In this document: positions 61,114 to 64,000 of the stretch, one piece after another
Numbering within the stretch: position 1 is the first letter of the stretch
Layout: every line of letters begins with the position of its first letter
Assembly: GCA_964516135.1 (NCBI GenBank)
Contig: CAZEWN010000012.1
Location: forward strand, 1-64,000
Reading direction: 5' to 3'
DNA: 64,000 bases
Source of the DNA: 34-65-8 sp964516135
Lineage (GTDB): Bacteria; Pseudomonadota; Alphaproteobacteria; Sphingomonadales; Sphingomonadaceae
Translations under genes and position numbers: made by a program
The notes under the pieces: generated by a model
Databases searched by the model: none
Told to the model about the DNA's origin: nothing
The model's input: only the letters and a program-made list of their open reading frames with translations

Positions 61114-62423
61114 GCGAGCGAGAGCAGCAGACCGCCGGCAGCGCAAACGGCCAGCACGCGGACCACGCCCCATTTCAGCATAAAGGTCATTGCGAGGGCC
61201 AGCACGGTGAGCACGGCCGCGCGCCCATCGAGGCTTGTCCAATCGGGCGCGGTCAGCGCCAATGGCCCGATCCGCGTCTCGCCCACGCGGGTGAACAACA
61301 CGTGCAGCGCAAACCACAGCGCGAGATTGGCGATCACCCCGACCACCGCCGCCGTCACCGCCGCCAGCCCGCCGCGCAGGCGTGGGGCATGGGCAAGCCG
61401 ATCCATCCACGGGGCGAGCGCGAAGATCCACAGGAAGCAGGGCGCGAAGGTGACCCAGGTTGTCAGCCCCGCGCCCAGCAATCCCGCAACCAGCGGGGTG
61501 AACGGCTCGGGCGCGCGCCAGGCGCCGAGGAAGCCGACGAACTGCGTGACCATGATCAGCGGCCCGGGGGTGGTTTCGGCCAGGCCCAGCCCGTCGGCCA
61601 TCTCCCCCGGGCCGAGCCAGCCGTAGGTCTCCACCGCCTGCTGCGCCATGTAGGCGAGCACCGCGTAGGCGCCGCCGAACGTGACGATTGCCAGTTGCGA
61701 GAAGAACAGCCCGATATCCCACAGCACGTGTTCGCGGCCCAGCGTCACCAGCACCAGCACCAGCGGCGCGGCCCAGATCGCGCCCCAAGCCAGCACGGTC
61801 AGCACAGTCGTGCGCCAGGGACGCGGCCCGGTGATCGGCGCGGCGGTGATGGGCTTCAGGCCCAGCGCCCCGGGCCGCACCGCCGCCACCGCCGCTCCCA
61901 GCGCCAGCGCGCCGAGCACCACCAGCGGGAACGGCAGGTCAAGCGCGAACAGCGCCAAGAATGCCGTCAGCGCCAGCCCCTGTCGCAGCGGCGTATCGAG
62001 CGCCTTGCCGCCGATCCGCAGCAGCGCCTGAAGCACGATCGCCAGTACCGCCGCCTTGACCCCCAGAAACAGCGCCGCGAACCAGTCGAGATTGGCGGCG
62101 AGCGCGTAGAGGATCGACAGCGCCGCCATGATCACCGCGCCCGGGATCACGAACAACAGCCCCGCCGCCAGCCCGCCGCGCAGTCCGTGGAGCCGCCAGC
62201 CGATCCAGGTGGCGAGTTGTTGCGCCTCCGGGCCGGGCAGGAGGTGACAGACATTGAGCGCCTGGAGGTAGTCTTCCTCTTCGATCCAGCCGCGATCCTC
62301 GACAATCTCGCGGTGCATCAGCGCAATCTGCCCCGCCGGCCCGCCGAAGCTGAGCAGCCCCACGCGCCAGAACGCGCTGATCAGGTGACGAAACGAAGGT
62401 TGGGGTCGGCGGGTTTCGTTCAT
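61110..62423 (-). CDS. chrA: Chromate transporter, long-chain ChrA
   Basis: 437-aa inner-membrane protein with two homologous ChrA halves. The first half contains GLLSFGGPAGQIALMHREIV and LNVCHLLPGPEAQQLA; the second has AIVTFGGAYAVLAYMAQQ and GLAETTPGPLIMVTQFVGF. ChrA proteins export chromate, with sulfate as the probable native analogue. ATG 62423 directly precedes the conserved N-terminus; the frame up to 62534 lies in the spacer and is rejected. Confidence 0.92.
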   Translation of the reverse strand: MNETRRPQPSFRHLISAFWRVGLLSFGGPAGQIALMHREIVEDRGWIEEEDYLQALNVCHLLPGPEAQQLATWIGWRLHGLRGGLAAGLLFVIPGAVIMAALSILYALAANLDWFAALFLGVKAAVLAIVLQALLRIGGKALDTPLRQGLALTAFLALFALDLPFPLVVLGALALGAAVAAVRPGALGLKPITAAPITGPRPWRTTVLTVLAWGAIWAAPLVLVLVTLGREHVLWDIGLFFSQLAIVTFGGAYAVLAYMAQQAVETYGWLGPGEMADGLGLAETTPGPLIMVTQFVGFLGAWRAPEPFTPLVAGLLGAGLTTWVTFAPCFLWIFALAPWMDRLAHAPRLRGGLAAVTAAVVGVIANLALWFALHVLFTRVGETRIGPLALTAPDWTSLDGRAAVLTVLALAMTFMLKWGVVRVLAVCAAGGLLLSLA

Positions 62424-62506
62424 TGCGCCCACATGCCGGACGGCGGGATTCCAACAAAGATGCATTTGCGATTGCCCCCGCAAGCAAACCGACGCATGGC
62501 GGCGCC

Positions 62507-63214
62507 ATGGTCGAGCCAGCCCCAAAGACGGCACCCATCCAGCGTATTCAGGAAAACGTGCTGGCGCGCGGCGAGCGCCGCCTGCTCAACTGGATGTGCG
62601 CGCGCTTTCCCGCCTGGGTCACGCCGGACCAGCTAACCTTCGTGGGCATGGCGGGCGCCTTCATGGTGTTCTTTGGCTATATTGGCAGTAACTGGGGCGA
62701 GCAGTGGCTGTGGCTGGCGATCACCGGCTACGTCGTCCAGTGGTTCGGCGATTCGACCGACGGCAGCCTGGCCCGATTCCGCAAGATCGAGCGGCCGCGC
62801 TATGGCTACTTCCTCGACCACAGCTGCGATGGCCTGGCGACCACGCTGGTGGTGACGGGCATCGGGTTCAGCCCTTATGTCAACATGGAAGTCGCGTTGG
62901 TTGCGCTGGCGGGATACCTGCTGCTGTCGATCCACGCCTTCCTGTCCGTGCGCGTGCTTGGCGAACTGAAGCTGAGTTATTCGATGTTCGGGCCCACCGA
63001 ATTGCGCTTCGTCCTGATCGGGCTGACCCTGGCGATGATGGCGTTCGGCACCGGGCCGGTCTTCGCCGAGGTCGTAACCGCGATCGACCTGTTCGTGGGC
63101 GGGGCGGGGGTGCTGCTGATCGGCATCTTCGTGGCCCAGACCTGGATCACCGCGCGGCGGCTGGCGGCGATGGAGCCATCGCGCAACGCGGAATGGTCTG
63201 CGCCCAAGGATTGA
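62507..63214 (+). CDS. CDP-alcohol phosphatidyltransferase family protein
   Basis: 235-aa inner-membrane enzyme with about six predicted helices. The CDP-OH-P signature is seen as DSTDGSLARFRKIERPRYG followed by YFLDHSCDG. It has nine residues between AR and the next Gly, where the canonical pattern has eight. All three motif aspartates of the second part remain. Substrate alcohol unknown. ATG 62507 is chosen over the frame from 62423, which lies in the chrA spacer. Confidence 0.88.
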   Translation: MVEPAPKTAPIQRIQENVLARGERRLLNWMCARFPAWVTPDQLTFVGMAGAFMVFFGYIGSNWGEQWLWLAITGYVVQWFGDSTDGSLARFRKIERPRYGYFLDHSCDGLATTLVVTGIGFSPYVNMEVALVALAGYLLLSIHAFLSVRVLGELKLSYSMFGPTELRFVLIGLTLAMMAFGTGPVFAEVVTAIDLFVGGAGVLLIGIFVAQTWITARRLAAMEPSRNAEWSAPKD

Positions 63215-63337
63215 CTTTTCGCCCGTTTGCCGCCATCTGGCCGCCATCGAAGCGTACCTGCCAGCGTGAAGCGGCGGCGCGAGACAAAGCCCGCCCCGGC
63301 CGCGCTTCGGTTGATACCCTACGGACTTCCCAATTCA

Positions 63338-63360
63338 CGCGGGTCGTTTTGACACCCGCG
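63338..63360 (+). promoter_or_regulatory. Hairpin in the leader of the DEAD-box helicase gene
   Basis: CGCGGGT pairs with ACCCGCG across a 9-nt loop, in the 197-nt spacer upstream of the helicase. No T run follows, so it is more likely a leader structure than a terminator. Many DEAD-box helicase genes have cold-responsive leaders. Confidence 0.35.
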
Positions 63361-63411
63361 CCGCGCGCCAAATCCGGCTGCGCGCCGCATATATTGCGAG
63401 TTTGACATACC

Positions 63412-64000
63412 ATGACATTCACTGAACTCGGGCTGTCGCAGCCCGTTCTCCAGGCGCTTGACCTCAAGGGCTACAACACACCCACCCCGATCCAGGAGCA
63501 GGCCATTCCGGCGGTGCTTCAGGGACGCGACCTGATGGGCATCGCCCAGACCGGCACCGGCAAGACCGCCGCGTTCATGCTGCCCAGCATCGACCGGCTG
63601 CGCGAGGCTGAAAAGCAGACCCCGTTCAAGTCTTGCCGCATGCTGGTCCTCGCCCCGACGCGCGAGCTGGCCGGGCAGATCGCCCAGTCGGCCAAGGACT
63701 ATGGCGCGATGGCCGGGCTCAAGGTCGCCTCGATCGTTGGCGGCACTTCGGTCAACAAGGATCGCAACAAGCTGCACCGCGGCACCGACATTCTTGTTGC
63801 CACGCCCGGGCGCCTGCTTGACCTCATCGACCAGAAGGCATTCGCGCTGAACGGCGTCGAAATCCTGGTGCTCGACGAAGCCGACCAGATGCTCGACCTC
63901 GGCTTCATCCATGCGTTGAAGCGGATCAACCTGCTCGTTCCCAAGGATCGCCAGACGCTGTTCTTCAGCGCGACGATGCCCAAGTCGATCAAGGACCTGG
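63412..64000 (+). CDS. DEAD-box RNA helicase (3' end outside window)
   Basis: The first 196 codons of a DEAD-box helicase. Seen are the Q-motif (GYNTPTPIQEQAIP), Walker A AQTGTGKTAAF, LVLAPTRELAGQI, DILVATPGRLLDL, DEAD box VLDEADQMLDLGF and SAT in LFFSATMPKS. RhlE-like by text, but the C-terminal half is missing so the subfamily is not fixed. The frame runs open to the window end. Confidence 0.95.
   Translation, partial: MTFTELGLSQPVLQALDLKGYNTPTPIQEQAIPAVLQGRDLMGIAQTGTGKTAAFMLPSIDRLREAEKQTPFKSCRMLVLAPTRELAGQIAQSAKDYGAMAGLKVASIVGGTSVNKDRNKLHRGTDILVATPGRLLDLIDQKAFALNGVEILVLDEADQMLDLGFIHALKRINLLVPKDRQTLFFSATMPKSIKDL

Noticed and set aside
59371..61788. 805-codon minus-strand frame opposite pgi and the lepB spacer
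   Set aside because: Overlaps pgi fully and chrA partly in another frame, no domain content.

Overview
The window is chromosomal DNA from a high-GC alphaproteobacterium. The most likely order is Sphingomonadales (Sphingomonadaceae or Erythrobacteraceae); this placement is inferred. It rests on the block divL-tsaE-amgK-murU-addB-addA-trxA, on a DivL-type kinase with tyrosine at the phospho-acceptor site, on tandem MAPEG genes next to trxB, and on a 5-aminolevulinate synthase (C4 haem route). Genes are packed tightly. Many neighbours are joined by ATGA or GTGA overlaps, and five convergent pairs share 4-nt overlapping stop codons. There is one tRNA (Asn) and no CRISPR array or rRNA.

Layout: 1-14.6 kb holds ahcY (5' truncated), divL, tsaE, the peptidoglycan-recycling pair amgK/murU, the AddAB repair nuclease, trxA, an inositol-phosphatase family gene and argJ. 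14.7-25.8 kb holds a small exported protein, secA, tRNA-Asn, nadK, a stand-alone EAL protein, mfd, sdhE and recG. 25.8-32.1 kb holds two diguanylate cyclases around an iron(III) ABC importer (fbpABC-like). 32.1-41.9 kb holds a decayed tryptophan-halogenase remnant, a sugar MFS transporter, a PYROXD2-like oxidoreductase, the Ku/LigD end-joining pair, a phosphatase, trxB and two MAPEG genes. 41.9-47.2 kb holds a Thr/Ser dehydratase and a polyamine set (carboxynorspermidine synthase, carboxynorspermidine decarboxylase, ornithine/lysine decarboxylase). 47.2-64 kb holds a PAS-GGDEF-EAL-PilZ protein, hemA, murI, plsY, dprA, topA, the lepB-rnc-era operon, pgi, a ChrA transporter, a CDP-alcohol phosphatidyltransferase and a truncated DEAD-box helicase.

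The most unusual features are two short nuclease cassettes of similar size. The first (44112-44590) is a GxxExxY-family gene bounded by imperfect 43-nt inverted repeats, inserted between the two carboxynorspermidine genes; removing it in silico leaves a 19-nt operon spacer. The second (53571-54041) is a GIY-YIG gene bounded by perfect 31-nt inverted repeats. Both look like small nuclease genes carried inside REP-like repeats.

Regulatory signals worth checking are a structured leader before the ornithine/lysine decarboxylase (with a TTG start), two near-identical 15-bp Fur-like palindromes (before fbpA and hemA), and a 10-bp sequence shared by the upstream regions of two c-di-GMP genes.
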